Shown here: positions 12,375-24,040 of the stretch, piece after piece | Layout: every line of letters begins with the position of its first letter | Position numbering within the stretch: position 1 is the first letter of the stretch | The notes under the pieces: generated by a model | The model's database searches: none | The model's input: the letters and a program-made list of their open reading frames with translations, nothing else | What the model was told of the DNA's origin: nothing | Assembly (NCBI GenBank): GCA_009801085.1 | Contig: VNWV01000001.1 | Span: 4,774,001-4,838,000, forward strand | DNA: 64,000 nucleotides | Source of the DNA: Lasiodiplodia sp. COLG20 | Lineage: Eukaryota; Ascomycota; Dothideomycetes; Botryosphaeriales; Botryosphaeriaceae | Direction: 5' to 3' | Position numbers and translations under genes: made by a program

Positions 12375-15119
12375 GATTTGAACTTGGGAATGATTTTCCT
12401 TGTCTTGTTGGTTTGTTCGCCTGCCTTCCCGCGTCAGTAAGGGGGAGGAAGGAAAGGGCCGTGCATGTTAGGACGCGTCTTTTTTCTCACCTTTTGGTCG
12501 TGTTGCAGCAAAAAAAGAAGGGTCCAGAAACAGAACAAAAAGCCAAGAGGGTATATGTCGTCACGAGGGTTTTCCAGTCAAGAGCGTGGGTAACGGGCGT
12601 ATCTTGAGAGGGTGTTTGTTTTGTGGGGAACAACGGAAGCGGTTCACTCTCTTCTTTCTTTTTGCCGACGGCGGAGGCGGTCGTATTGGGGCGGCCGACG
12701 TTTGGTTTTTGATCTCTTCACTGATTGCGTTTGCGGCTTGACTCTTGCTTGCCGCGTCGCCCGCCCGCACCCACGGTGCTCCACGAGCACAGCACGCCTT
12801 AACTGGGCTGGGTAAACGACGGGCTAAAATGGCCAGGGAGGGCCACATCCGGGTCGGCAATCGTGCTCAACGGCTCTTCCGCGCGCGCCGCGAGTCATTT
12901 CGACGCAACGGAGCAAATGAACGTTCTCTCCTGCGGCGTGGGCGCAGAACCTTATCAGGACCAGCGACAAATATCCGGCCAGAAAGCCCCGAAATGAGCC
13001 ATGATCCGGCACGCCTGTGCGTCGGGGAAAAGATGGAAGGTCCGTTTCATTCGATGATGAGTGAACGCTGACCCGGATTATGCCACGAGGGAAGACGGCG
13101 AACTCCACTTTCTTGGGGATCGTCAGGGCCGTGCGGGCAGTCGTTGCTGCCAGACGACAACAGCCTCACCCACCGCCTCTCTGCCTGCTCGGAGTTGCCG
13201 CCGGTTCGGAGAGCCGTGTGGCTTGGCGATCTTTCATGCGGAAAGGGGGCTTGTTGGGCGTTGTGGAGAGTTCGTCGATGGGAGGAGTTGACCGGTGCGG
13301 CTTCCTTAGGGGCCTGTGTCTCCATCATACGAGGAGCAAGGGGCATGCTGACTCCGGGAATCTAGGTGGTGAAGGGAGATGACTCGTACGAGGCTTGGAA
13401 TGAGTAAAGGGTCGGCAAAACGAACAAGCGGACGCGATGGAAATTATGGCAAGATTGGGTGCCAACGAGGAAGCAGAGTTGTCGATCTGGATGTCACGGA
13501 CAAGGGAGGCAATAATTGCCGGCGTTGATCGAGAACCCTGAGAAGAGTGCGTAAGACACCCGTCATACGCGCACGCAACCCTCTGAAGTTTCCGGCTGTT
13601 TTTGGTCGGGGTTGAAATTGAAGAGAAAAGCCGTTGTGTCACTAGCGGCACCAACGGCGGCGGCCCGGGCAGCAGCCGGCGCGCCGCTGGCGGCTCTCCT
13701 TGCATTGACCCCACGATACTGAGATCCGATCCTCCCCGCATCTTGCTGCTGATCAGAAAAAACTGACAGGCCACCTCTTGGACATCCGCTTCGGCCCGCA
13801 ATCGTCCTGGTCACCGCGATGCGCATGTTGGCGCGCGCAGTGCCGGCTGCGGTGATCCGACAGGGTCTTGTGGCCTAAATAACCCTACCGAAAGCCTATT
13901 CTGCAGGGCAAAGGCGCCCAAGATAACGAACGCTTTTAGCCCAAATATATTGATGCGGCGCAGCGGGAACAAGAAGCATTATATCGAAGTCACACCATTT
14001 ATGCTCTGCGCCACCACAGTAAAAATAACTTTTTTTTCCCTAACCGACCAAATCGTGGCGCTTACAGCGAAAGTCGCAACTCGAGATAGATAAACCCCGC
14101 TTCACAAGTCAGGCGATCGTGCCGGTATATGGCGCTCCGATGACCGTCACTGTTGACCAATGACATTGCTGCATTAGGTTTAGTTGGCATGCTCACACAC
14201 CTGCACAAGCGCGGCGTCATGGTAACGGCCTATTTAACACTATCTTGCCGCTCTCGCCAACCAATTCGGTTCAATCAACTTACTGTGGTAATCAGTCATC
14301 GGATAAAGATGAAGAGATCTCACTTGGCTTGGGGTTGTGTTTGTGGTCTTCTGATTTCAAAGTAAGAAAGCCAAATACAGCGTTTCTTTCGACCATACTG
14401 TAAACATTGACGCTTATTTGCAGCATTGTCAAAGTCTGCATAGCATGATGCAAACTTCTTGATGATGTTCTCCATCAGTGTTTTTTTCTTCCTCTTTCTT
14501 CTCAAAGTCTTTCGTGAAAAAGGGAAAACAAACACACGCGCGAGACCAAGAAAGGGAGTACATACTTCTTGATGCTGATCTGTTGCAAGTCACAACAGTG
14601 TCAAGATGTGACCGGTGAACACCGGCGAAGAATCATGATTATATACTATTAAACCAATGTTGACAACATGCTCTGGCACGTTATTGATCTCATTGTCGGA
14701 GTCAGTTGTTCATCCATAGGACACGTGCTGTGTATAGGGGATTGTCCATGCGCTTCGGCAGTCTCGTGCAACAAGAGCATTTATATAGCAACCACCCAGC
14801 CGCCGAGTGACCTGATCACTGCACACCTTCATTAATTTAGTGAAAGGACCAGGATTACCGTCGTAGTACTTTGTGTGCTCTTCCGCGGACAGTATGGCTG
14901 TAGCCTTACATTCTTCCACCTAGACGGACCACCCCTGTCGATCGCTCTCACCAATGGAGTCCATCATTATCTCATCTCGGTGAATTGCGAGATATTGAAA
15001 CAATAAATATCAGCATCTATTGAAACAAAATGTAGTAAAACGTGTCTGATCTCCCGTGTCTTTCACCCTATAGCCAAATATAGCCCCTCTCTAAAAAATC
15101 TTCGAAATACCAAAGCACA
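12375..15119. other. Gene-poor region, 2.7 kb
   Basis: No supportable coding region. Minus-strand ORFs at 13325-13801 and 13563-13826 overlap each other in different frames and look non-coding. AT content rises in the right part (about 13900-15100). A T-run is present at about 14030-14037. Confidence 0.5.
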
Positions 15120-16556
15120 TCACCACCCCTCCGACCCATCCTCATCCGCAAACACGGCCACCCTCTCCCTCCCCTCCCCATCCACCCACGCCCTGAACAT
15201 ACCGCCGCAGTTCAAATCGTATCCAACCCAACTCCGCACCGCGCTTTCCGCGCCCGCCTCCGCATCGCCACCCGCCGCAGTCGTGACCAACTCGATCCCA
15301 ATGATGCCGCCCTGCCCCTCTCCACTGTTCTCCCACCTGTCGCCCGCGCTCCGCTGCAGCTCACCCCCGGGGCCCGCGACCCACGCCAGGCCGTCGCGCA
15401 GGTACTTTTTGCTATCGGCTGACGAAGAGGAGAAGCGCGGGATGGCGGCGGCGGTGCGGGCGGCGCAGACGCGCAGGAAGGAGTCGCCGTTGCCGGTGCC
15501 GGACATGCCGACGGCGTGGCGGAGGCGGCGGGTGGGTGGGCGAGGTTTCTCGTCGGTGGTGGTCGAGGAGGAAGAAAGCGTTGCTTGGCCGGGAGAGGAG
15601 GAAGAGGAGGAGCTGGATAGAGGGCCGAGGCAGTCGGAGAAGAGGCCGGGGATGTCGCCGCGGGAGAGCTTGTCGATGGGGGAGCGGGCGGAGGAGACGG
15701 CGGGGTGGTAGGACATTCCGGACGAGGAGGAGGTGTCTTCTTCGATCCACTCCTCAGCCCAGTATCCGGCGCCGAGGGTAGGTGTGTCGCCGATGCGGCC
15801 GGGAAGCTTGTTGGTCAGGCCGCCGGTGGAGGTGGCGGCGCAGATGGTGCCGAAGCGGTCGAGCACGACGGCGCCGACGGTGCCCTGCGGGAGGTACTCC
15901 TTGCCGTCCCAGGACGGGTCGTTGGGGTTGCTGCTGCTCTTCTTCCCCTCCTCCTCCTCACCACCACCGGCCAGGGCCTCCGTATCCTCGCTCACCACCG
16001 CGCCCTTCCCGCGCTCCAACCCCTTGACGTGCTCGTCCCACCTCTTCTGCGTGAAGAAGTAGTCGGGCTCGACAATCTCCAGCCCCCAGCCCTTGGCCAG
16101 CTCCTCGACGTAGGCGCCAGCCAGCTGCACGTGGGCCTGCGCGCCGCCGCCGTTGCCCTCGGCGTCGTCGCCGCGCACCAGCATCTCGCGCGCCAGCTTG
16201 ATCGGGTTCTTGACGTGCCGCAGCAGCATGACGCCCGCCCCGCGCTTGTGGTGGCCGCGCGACACCATGACCGACGCCTCCAGCTCGTTCGTGCCCGCCC
16301 GCGTGAAGACGGCGCCGCGCCCCGCGTTGAACAGCGGGTCGTCTTCGAACAGCGACACCGCGTACACGGCCACATCGAGCGCCGTGGCCGCCGGGTTGTT
16401 GGCCAGCTCCGCCCGCGCGAGCGTGAGGATGCGGTGCAGAGAGGCCCGGTACGCGGCGTATGAGTCGGCCGGCACGTTGGCGCGAGAGATGTTGCCCGCG
16501 CCACCGTGGATGATGATGCGCGGGGTGATGGTGGGGGTGGGCTTGGAGGCGGTCAT
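15120..16556 (-). CDS. Isoaspartyl peptidase/L-asparaginase family (Ntn hydrolase, family 2)
   Basis: A single exon from ATG 16556-16554 (Kozak-like CAACCATGACC) gives 478 aa. The open frame extends 70 codons further upstream, but that part passes through a T-rich tract and reads as 5' UTR. N-terminal IIIHGGAGNISRA is the family start. LFNAGRGAVFT and ELEASVM form the substrate loops, and the autocleavage site is PQGTVGAVVLD with nucleophile Thr at about 226, followed by TSTGGLTNKLPGRIGDTP. The stretch after residue 280 carries a Ser-rich insertion (about 310-340) before MSGTGNGDSFLR, longer than in plant or bacterial homologues. The proenzyme should self-cleave before the Thr into alpha and beta chains that hydrolyse beta-aspartyl peptides and asparagine. 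Confidence 0.9.
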   Translation of the reverse strand: MTASKPTPTITPRIIIHGGAGNISRANVPADSYAAYRASLHRILTLARAELANNPAATALDVAVYAVSLFEDDPLFNAGRGAVFTRAGTNELEASVMVSRGHHKRGAGVMLLRHVKNPIKLAREMLVRGDDAEGNGGGAQAHVQLAGAYVEELAKGWGLEIVEPDYFFTQKRWDEHVKGLERGKGAVVSEDTEALAGGGEEEEGKKSSSNPNDPSWDGKEYLPQGTVGAVVLDRFGTICAATSTGGLTNKLPGRIGDTPTLGAGYWAEEWIEEDTSSSSGMSYHPAVSSARSPIDKLSRGDIPGLFSDCLGPLSSSSSSSSPGQATLSSSSTTTDEKPRPPTRRLRHAVGMSGTGNGDSFLRVCAARTAAAIPRFSSSSADSKKYLRDGLAWVAGPGGELQRSAGDRWENSGEGQGGIIGIELVTTAAGGDAEAGAESAVRSWVGYDLNCGGMFRAWVDGEGRERVAVFADEDGSEGW

Positions 16557-17586
16557 GGTTGTTGAGGCTTGCCGAAGATCCCTTCTTTTTTTTTTTAATT
16601 TCACTTTTCGTTCTCTGTTGGAGACGACGAGTTGGGATGGAAGGAAAAGTGTGCAGAGTTGATGTGATCTGCTGATACGATGACAGGATGCAAGTACTCG
16701 ACGTTGTAAAGTGGGGGAAATGAGACCGTCTATCCCAAGCTCTTGCAGGTACTCCAGGAAACGCACAAACGCTGCTATTCTTCACCGATCAATGGAAAGC
16801 CACAGATATACAGGTAGGAATCAGGGGTCAGTAGGTCGTCACAAGATGGGTTGCGTTCAAGGATTTATAGCGTCGCGCACATCTCCGCCCGCGGAGTCAT
16901 GCCGAATGGACTTCTGCGCGAAAGCAGCGTCACACCGAGAGCTAAAGTCTAATCAACCAATCAGCTCAAACATTGACGTATTCCGTTGCAACTTGTCAGT
17001 ATAATTCGCATTATCGGCATTCGCATAAGACACGTCTTTCAAAAAAAAAAAAAAAACTCGTACACGAGAAATTCAAGAATGATTGCGTCATACCAGGCAA
17101 CCTTGGGGTTTTCCTGTGCTGAGGGTGTGTAACGGAACAGTCTGTTCCGTTCCTGCATTTACAGTCACTAGGTACTTGAGTAAATGGTGCTATTTATCAA
17201 AAGGTAGTGGAGTTGTGCTTTCCAAATGGAGCAAACTGTGTGGTGATACACAAGGGCGGAAAGTCACTTCGACAACGACGCTTCACTTTTTCCACTCCAT
17301 GGAATGTCGACCTTGCATTGTAGATGATCTCATCTCCCCTTTCGCCCCATCGAGCGCTGCGAGCATGACCATGCGCTACACAAGTCCACAGTTATGTACG
17401 GAGGCTTCACCGACAAAAGCATACTCGAAGGCAAGATTATCGAGCCTCGAGATGATTGATGTAGCACATTACCTGCTGCAACGTCATATATGAAATACAG
17501 ATATCATTCGGCTGGCGCTTCTTTCAACCCATGTTTTAGCCATAAGAGTTTTCAAGAAAGACCATCAGAGACAAGCAGCTGCAATC
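16557..17586. promoter_or_regulatory. Divergent upstream region (asparaginase / secreted protein)
   Basis: About 1 kb between divergent starts. It holds a T-tract at about 16588-16600 in the asparaginase leader and a 16-base A run at 17041-17056. No extra gene seen. Confidence 0.45.
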
Positions 17587-18780
17587 ATGAAGTGCGCTCT
17601 CGTTACTTCGTCACTCCTCGCTTTCGTTCAAGGACTCGCATTCAAAAAGCCGTATCAGACCCTTATCGTTGCAGTTCCTGCCGGGGGCGCTACATACACG
17701 ACTACCATTCCTCCCTGTGGCACTCTTCCTGGCTATGTTCTGATCCCGGACGCCAATAGCACCTTCCACCCAGGCACGACGACCGTCTTCGTTCCCCCTC
17801 AGGCGTCAAAAGTCACCCGTACCTTTGTCAGCACCGAGTACGATGAGACCGCGATTCTCGTCGTACAACCACTTCCGGGCTCCTGCGCGCCGAAAGACCT
17901 TGGATATTTCCCGACAAACACCTACACCGATCTCTCCCAATTCACCGCTACTGACCTCTTCCTAAGCCCCACCGTGGCTGCTCTTGCAGCCATCTGCCCG
18001 CTCACAGACGAAATCGACTACTCCGCCGCCAAGGGCCCCGTGAAAGACGTCGTCGACGGAATCAACAACGCCACGTTGATCTTGCAGAGTCTGCAGTGGT
18101 GGGCGGAGCAGGTCGGCGTCGTCGCGGACAACTCAACCACCACCTCGACCGCTTCCACCGCATCCACCACTTTCGCTGCCGCCGTCCCTTCCGCCGTCAA
18201 GCAAGCACACAAATCCGTTGGTACCGGCCTGGCCCGCCGCCAAGAACCCATCACAGCCGTAATCCGGCTCCTCGGCGGGCTGCGCGACGTCGGCACGACT
18301 CTCACAGCCCTGCTACCAGACATCGCGGTGCTGCCGCCATTCAAGCCCAGCCGCAGCGTCATCGAAATCCTCGACGATGATGACGAGGATGAAGCCGCCG
18401 GAGATGCCGTGGTGGGCGCGCTGCTGTCGCTTGTCACGATACATCGGGCGCTGCTGAATACTTTGATCGGGCGGGCGCGGCTGGTTCACGATATCCCTGT
18501 CGAGAGTGCCGCTGTCGGTCAGCTCGCTGCTATGGCACAGGACGGCGCGGATGAGCTCGGCCAGATGCTTGGTAGGCTTGGGCATGGGCGATTGCGAGGG
18601 CGCCATGTCAATCCTGTCGGGACGACGATTGCGAAGGTGCTGGAAGCGTTGGAAGATGTGGTTGATCAGCTGGCGTTTGAAATTATCAGGCTGGTCCCGG
18701 CCAGGGAAGAGTGTTCGAAAAAGCAGAAGAAGGCGATTGATGAGACATTTGAGGAGGCTATCGCGGCTTACGAGGCGTAA
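17587..18780 (+). CDS. Secreted protein of unknown function, 397 aa
   Basis: Single-exon ORF starting MKCALVTSSLLAFVQGLAF, a typical signal peptide with likely cleavage near residue 18. Mature N-terminal third is beta-like with a PPCG motif (42-45) and paired cysteines (C44, C100, C137), then a Ser/Thr-rich linker (about 183-195). A dibasic site ARRQ (216-219) of the Kex2 type separates it from a C-terminal, strongly alpha-helical domain containing an acidic patch (DDDDEDE). The C-terminal EECSKKQKKAIDETFEEAI is amphipathic. I do not recognise the family. A processed precursor with two domains, or a cell-wall or effector-like protein, are options. NAT and NST sequons suggest N-glycosylation. 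Confidence 0.75.
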   Translation: MKCALVTSSLLAFVQGLAFKKPYQTLIVAVPAGGATYTTTIPPCGTLPGYVLIPDANSTFHPGTTTVFVPPQASKVTRTFVSTEYDETAILVVQPLPGSCAPKDLGYFPTNTYTDLSQFTATDLFLSPTVAALAAICPLTDEIDYSAAKGPVKDVVDGINNATLILQSLQWWAEQVGVVADNSTTTSTASTASTTFAAAVPSAVKQAHKSVGTGLARRQEPITAVIRLLGGLRDVGTTLTALLPDIAVLPPFKPSRSVIEILDDDDEDEAAGDAVVGALLSLVTIHRALLNTLIGRARLVHDIPVESAAVGQLAAMAQDGADELGQMLGRLGHGRLRGRHVNPVGTTIAKVLEALEDVVDQLAFEIIRLVPAREECSKKQKKAIDETFEEAIAAYEA

Positions 18781-19038
18781 GATAGTGGTGGAATGTGTGC
18801 TCACTGACTGGCAGTTCAAGATCGGACCCTATGGTATCATGGCCTGTTCTTCCAGTTTACGTATAAGGAAATGATTCTTTTCAATGCAGTATCAAAATGG
18901 GTTTTTGAATGAGTCGGCACCCCTCACTTATCTCATAGCGTATATTAATGACATTAATGTAGTACATGTCTTCCTGAACCTTCACATAAGTTTCCCTGTT
19001 CTCGATCTCTAGGAAGTAAAAGCCAGCAGCCAAACACC

Positions 19039-20002
19039 TTAGTTGCTGATCTCAACAATAGCCGGGCCCGCCGCAACCGTGTCATCTGTAACAGCATCCT
19101 TGCAGCCAGTCAGAACAACATAGCTCTGACCATTCACACCCTCAGGCACAACAACAGTGAAGCCGCCCTCGACCTTCTTCGCCTCGGCAACAACGGGGCC
19201 CGTAACCGTGATGAAGGCGCCGTAAATCTGCACGCCGTCGGCAGCCTCGACCTCGTAGCCGGGCGTGCTCAGCATGACGGTGCTGCCGGTCTTGATCCAC
19301 TCGTCCTCGGAGCTCGCGACGAGCGTCGGGAACGCCTTGACGGGCAGCGGCGCGTTGTCGGACGGGCACGACGTGATGAACTGCGCGGCGAGGGTGTAGA
19401 CCTCGTTGAGCGAGAGCGGGTCGTCGAAGGGCTGCGGGAAGGGCGACTGCTTGATCTCGCCGCGGATGTACGACGCGTGACGCGCCTCGACGGTCAGGAT
19501 CGAGCCTGCGGCCGTGAGGTACGTCTTCGACATGATGTCTGCGGCCGCGCCGAGGTAGGCGGATACACCGACGCCTGTGGGGGTAGGTTAGTAATTGCGG
19601 ATGTGAAGGGGAAGGGGGGTCGTGGGGGAAGAGGAACGTACCTTCGAGGATGGCGGCGGTGGCGAGGAAGGTCTTGACATCCGTTGCGCCGAAGGCGTAG
19701 GTGCAGGGCTTGACGGGGGCGGCGCCGGCGGCAGTCAGACCCTTGGTCAGGAAGTCGACGTGGGAGGCCTCGTCAGAGCCAACCGTCTTGATGTTGTTGT
19801 AGAAGGTGGAGTCGTAGCCGGCGGCAGCGAAATCGGCCTCGGTGTAGTTCGAAAGGCCTTCCTTGTAGAAAGCATTCTCAAGGTGCTCGAGGGTGAGGGC
19901 ATATTGGAGAATATCGGCATCAGTCGGTGCGGATTGGCGCTTCTGGGTGGGAGCGGCCACAGAGAGACCCGCAAGGGCAGCAACAGCGGTGGTGTACTTC
20001 AT
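19039..20002 (-). CDS. Rds1-type secreted ferritin-like protein
   Basis: Minus-strand exons 20002-19642 and 19574-19039, joined across a 67-nt intron (GTACGT...CCCACAG), give 298 aa. A signal peptide (about residues 1-17) precedes a dibasic KR at 21-22, a probable Kex2 site. The ferritin-like helices are visible: LQYALTLEHLENAFYKEGL, SDEASHVDFLTKGL, and after the join ILTVEARHASYIRGE, with the Glu and His residues in the expected ExxH-like pattern. The spliced junction reads AAILEGVGVSAYLGAA, fitting the family. The C-terminal 130 residues form a beta-rich domain. S. pombe rds1 is a stress-related protein of this type; metal binding or a reaction is not established. TATA-like sequence lies about 115 bp upstream. 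Confidence 0.88.
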
Positions 20003-21107
20003 TTTGTAAAGAAGGTAAAAGGAAGAGATGAACTATTAAGTAATTGTGAGGAGGTGAAGACCGGAGAGTTGGATGATTGGCGACTGATGGAATGGTGGAT
20101 ACCTCAGAAGTCTCTTTATATCAGTGCCGTATATTAACACAACAAGGGAGATGCCATCAACAAGGCCGGCAGGCGGTGAATTGATCAGCGCGGAGAAGTG
20201 TGGTTCCGAATACGGAAGCAGTCCTGAGTGGAGCGGTATCCTTCTCCGTCCCTTCTCCATCTAGGTGATTAGAGTGACCCACTTCCCTGTGGAGCTGGGT
20301 AGCGGCGGCGTACATTCTAGAAGAGAATGTGCAATTTGCCAGATGCGGGGTAGCATTAGTGCCCGATCGAGGAACCAGGAATGGGATGGTTGGAGTCTCG
20401 AATCCTGAATTGGCCAATGAGATGTTGGTGGTGTACTTCCGCGGGATGTTGTAGTACCAAGATTGGTAAATTGCCTGGCGTCCGGAATGCAGTCTTTCCG
20501 CGCCTACAAACCAAAGTAGTAAGTGATCCTCGTAGGTGGCGTAGTAAGACTTGCTCGATGGAGTGTTTACGAGTAAGCTTAAGCAACAAGCTTAGGGCGG
20601 ATCGTCCTGTTTGGTGTTTAGTACTGTGAGTAGCGTGCCGCTATACTGCATGTGGTTCGAGGGAGTTGAAACGGAACGTGAGACATCCGGGCACGCCAAG
20701 CGTTTAGAGGCTGTCCCCGCTCAAAATTCGCGCTAAATTGTTTCTTGAGCCCCTGAGAGTAGAGATCTAGGCAAGAATATCGTCATAGTTGCGCACAATG
20801 GGAGCGGCGTTAACACTCCGCAGGAAATCTCCGCACGGAAGAGTGCCTTCCGTGCTGTACGCTACTGCCACCATGTGCCCCTGAACTCTCGAAAATGTTT
20901 ACCGCCAGATCGTGGGGTATCCGCCTTTAATATGCCGATCACTTTGACTACATGATGTGAGCATTGAACTGTGAATAAGAAGCCGAATCCGCATTCAGGC
21001 CCACGTCTGTGATTGCCTCTTTTCTGTCAATCATTTATTGAAGTCGCGTCTTTGCATCGCCAATCTCTTTACAAAACCTTGTCGGACATATCAACAACTC
21101 CACCAAG
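20003..21107. other. Divergent intergenic region (Rds1-type / GPI-type protein)
   Basis: 1.1 kb shared upstream region. Short ORFs are not supported. TATA-like sequence for the Rds1-type gene lies near its left end. Confidence 0.5.
20115..20120 (-). promoter_or_regulatory. TATA box of the Rds1-type gene
   Basis: Reads TATAAA on the minus strand, about 115 bp before ATG 20002. Confidence 0.45.
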
Positions 21108-21538
21108 ATGAAGTCGTTCCTTGCCGTTGTCGTTGCCGCTGCTATTGCGCCAGCATTTGCTACGTAAGTGAAATCCCACCTAAGGATAATTTAGAAGCAA
21201 CAGGCATCAAGTTGTTCAAGCATGTCTTTGGCACATACTGACCTTCGCCCAGCAATAGCGCAAGCTCGACCGTCACCATCTCTCCTTGCCCGTCGAGCAC
21301 AGCCTCTACCAACGATATCGTTACCCGCACTCCGGTGGCAATGCCTTCGGAGAGCACGCCTTGCCCGACGCTGTCTATTGTTAAGACGAACGGCACGACG
21401 GTGACAATGTCGCATGACGGTGCTGGATCCTCTCCATCGATGACCCCCGCTTCCTTTACCGGTGCGGCGATGGCGAACAACGCCGGGCTCTCTGGTGTTG
21501 TTGCTGCTGCCTTTGGGTTGGCGGCTTTTGCTTTGTGA
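21108..21538 (+). CDS. Small GPI-anchored-type cell-surface protein, 113 aa
   Basis: Two exons, 21108-21163 and 21253-21538, with an 89-nt intron (GTAAGT...CCCAG) splitting a Thr codon. Exon 1 encodes a signal peptide (MKSFLAVVVAAAIAPAFA). The mature part is Ser/Thr/Pro-rich with two cysteines (SPCPSS and TPCPTL) and an NGT sequon. The end is typical of a GPI signal: small residues (GAAMANNAG) then a hydrophobic tail SGVVAAAFGLAAFAL with no charged end. Such short proteins are common at fungal cell surfaces and usually lack a known domain. Exon 1 alone would stop at once, so the intron is needed to see the gene. Confidence 0.75.
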
Positions 21539-22449
21539 TGGGTGAAGTAATTCTGGAAACAAATGAGAACGAAATGGGTTGTTTGTAATATGGAGGTATA
21601 TGGTGTCAGTCTGTGATAATGTAAATACCAGAGCACAAGATGCAAGGCCCCTTGTAATGCAAATGAAAGATCTTCAGCGTGCCCGTTGTTCAAGGGTCTG
21701 TCCGAGACGTCGGTGTTCCGAAGTAAATGAGCTTTTTGATGCAGTGCAGGACTTAATCAAACCGTGAGAGCTTGAAAATGACATTGAAACTTTGCTTCAA
21801 TGAGACTCCGACAGACCCCGCTTCGTATAGGCGTTCAACAGCAAAGTACCGGAGTCTCAAGAAGATTATCGCTCGTGTTGTAAGACGCGATAAACGGAGA
21901 GGCAGCTGAACTTAAGGAGCTTTGACTCCCCACTTTCATACATAGAAACTCTAGATTTTCGGCGCTCTCCTCAAGGTTCTCCGCAATGACAATGGTTAAG
22001 GTTGGTTGATGATTCTAGGGGTGAATCAACTTAGAATGCTGCGTGGATTCAGTGGGCGTGTGCCTGTGATGGCAAGCTCTTTCATCCGGGCTGTGGAAGA
22101 CAAGTAGAAAAAAGGCAGCATAACAGGGGTCGACAACACTCAATGCGGAAGTTGGTTGTATTGCTGTAAGAAGTTGAGGAGTGTTGAGAGCGGCAGGGGA
22201 AGAGATGGCGCATGACTCGCATGCAAGCTTATCACGCGCAGGTGGCCTGTGCGCTTATCTTCCCAACCGCGGGGACGGGAGTGACTGGACGGCGGCCATC
22301 AAGGTGGCAGGTGGACTGCTCAGCCGCTCATCTCCGCTCTTGCTCAATTACCTCGCCGTTCCCGTCTGTCCTCGGAGCTGCGCCATCAGCTCGTCCCTCC
22401 GATTCGCACCTTACCATTCTCCATACCGTTTACGCAGTCGTTGTACAAC
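21539..22449. other. Intergenic region
   Basis: About 0.9 kb; no gene recognised. Right end is the bleomycin hydrolase promoter. Confidence 0.5.
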
Positions 22450-24040
22450 ATGGGTAGCGCTCCGTCGAAGCAGATCGAGGCCGGGGCGCAGGAGAAGCTG
22501 GCCGAGGCCCTCCGCGCCATGGAGCTGAGGAACGATCGCGAGCTGGTCGAGAAGGATTACGTCTACGTCCAGGACGATGCGCGTAAGTCTTCCATGCCAT
22601 GAAGCCGCAACCTCCGGCACTGACACGCCTTTCTTTGTAGCTCCGAAATACGCACCCTCCGAACACCAGTCGACCGTTTCTGTATCCGCGACCGAGAAGT
22701 GGGAGCAGGAACTCCTCGAGGACCCCAAGAACCAGCTCGCCCTCAATGCGCTGCAGTCGAACAATGCCAACGCCATCCTCATGAACAACCGCGCTGTTGT
22801 TAGCGACTCGCAGATCTTCAACCTGTCGATCCCCTTCGAGGGTGCTCCCGTCACCAACCAGCGCTCGTCTGGCCGGTGTTGGCTGTTCGCGTCTCTGAAC
22901 GTCTTCAGGGTATCCATAATGAAGAAGTACAAATTGGACAAGTTCGAGCTGAGCCAGCAATATGTATTCTACTGGGACAAGATTGAAAAGGCCAATTATT
23001 TCCTCGAAAATGTCCTGCAGACGGTGGATGAGCCGCTTGATGGCCGCCTGCTTCAGTCGCTTCTGGCGAGCCCGGTTGGCGATGGCGGCCAGTGGGATAT
23101 GGTCGCCAATCTTGTGACCAAGTACGGCCTGGTCCCGCAGTCTCTCTACCCCGACACCTTCAACGCCAAGAGCTCTTCCCTGATGGACAAGCTTATCACG
23201 ACGAAGCTCCGAGAGCACGCCCTCAGGCTGCGCAAGCTTGCCTCATCCTCGAACCCTTCTGTTAGAGCGTCCATTGGCGGCGCCAAGGACAAGATGATGC
23301 GCGAGATCCACCTGATCTTGACGTTGATGCTGGGTCCCCCGCCTTCGCCGTCCAAGGCCTTTACCTGGGAGTTCTACGATAAGGATAAGAACTTCAACTC
23401 GATCACAACGCGGCCAACCGCCTTTGCTAGGGAGCTTTCGGATAACCGCACAGTCAAGGCGTGTGGCGGCGCTGATGTGCACAAACTGTTCAGTCTGGTG
23501 AACGACCCGCGCAACACGTACAATACACTGTTGACCGTTAATCGGCTCGGCAATGTCTGGGGCGGCCGGCCCATTACCTACGTCAACGTCGACATGACGA
23601 CGATGAAGAAGGCAGTGATCGAGATGCTGCGCAAGGGTTTCCCCGTCTTCTTCGGCAGCGACGTTGGCAAGTACTCGGACTCGACTAAGGGCATCATGGA
23701 CACGGCGCTGTATGATTACGAGCTCGGCTTCAACACACGTCTTGGCTTGAGCAAGGCTGAGCGCTTGATGACTGGCGAGAGCGCCATGACCCATGCCATG
23801 GTCCTCACTGCGGTGCACATCGACGAGAAGACGGGCAAGCCTGTGCGCTGGCGCGTTGAGAACAGCTGGAGTGAGTCGGCGGGATCGCAGGGCTACTTTG
23901 TCATGAGCGATGCCTGGATGGATGAGTTCGTGTACCAGGCCGTGGTGGACCCCAGCGTCGTGAGCAAGGAGGTTCGCGATATTCTGAAGCAGGACCCTGT
24001 CGTTCTTGATCTGTGGGATCCTATGGGTGCTCTTGCTTGA
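22450..24040 (+). CDS. Bleomycin hydrolase-type cysteine aminopeptidase (C1B)
   Basis: Exons 22450-22582 and 22641-24040 (58-nt intron, GTAAGT...TTGTAG) encode 510 aa. The papain-like catalytic triad is clear: Cys124 in NQRSSGRCWLFASLN, His429 in ESAMTHAMVL, and Asn452 in RWRVENSWSES. Other family stretches are FELSQQYVFYWDKIEKANYF, SPVGDGGQWDMVANLVTKYG and the C-terminal DPVVLDLWDPMGALA. In yeast (Lap3/Gal6) the protein forms a hexameric cytosolic aminopeptidase and homocysteine-thiolactonase; the C-terminal residue reaches into the active site, and the normal terminal Ala is kept here. Length is a little over the usual 455-480 because of an N-terminal extension in exon 1. Confidence 0.95.

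Noticed and set aside
12824..13826. Overlapping ORFs up to 158 codons
   Set aside because: They occupy several frames on both strands at once, with no domain and no consistent codon pattern.
16557..16766. 70-codon N-terminal extension of the asparaginase
   Set aside because: It spans a T-rich leader with basic low-complexity translation; the ATG at 16556 is in good context before IIIHGGAG.
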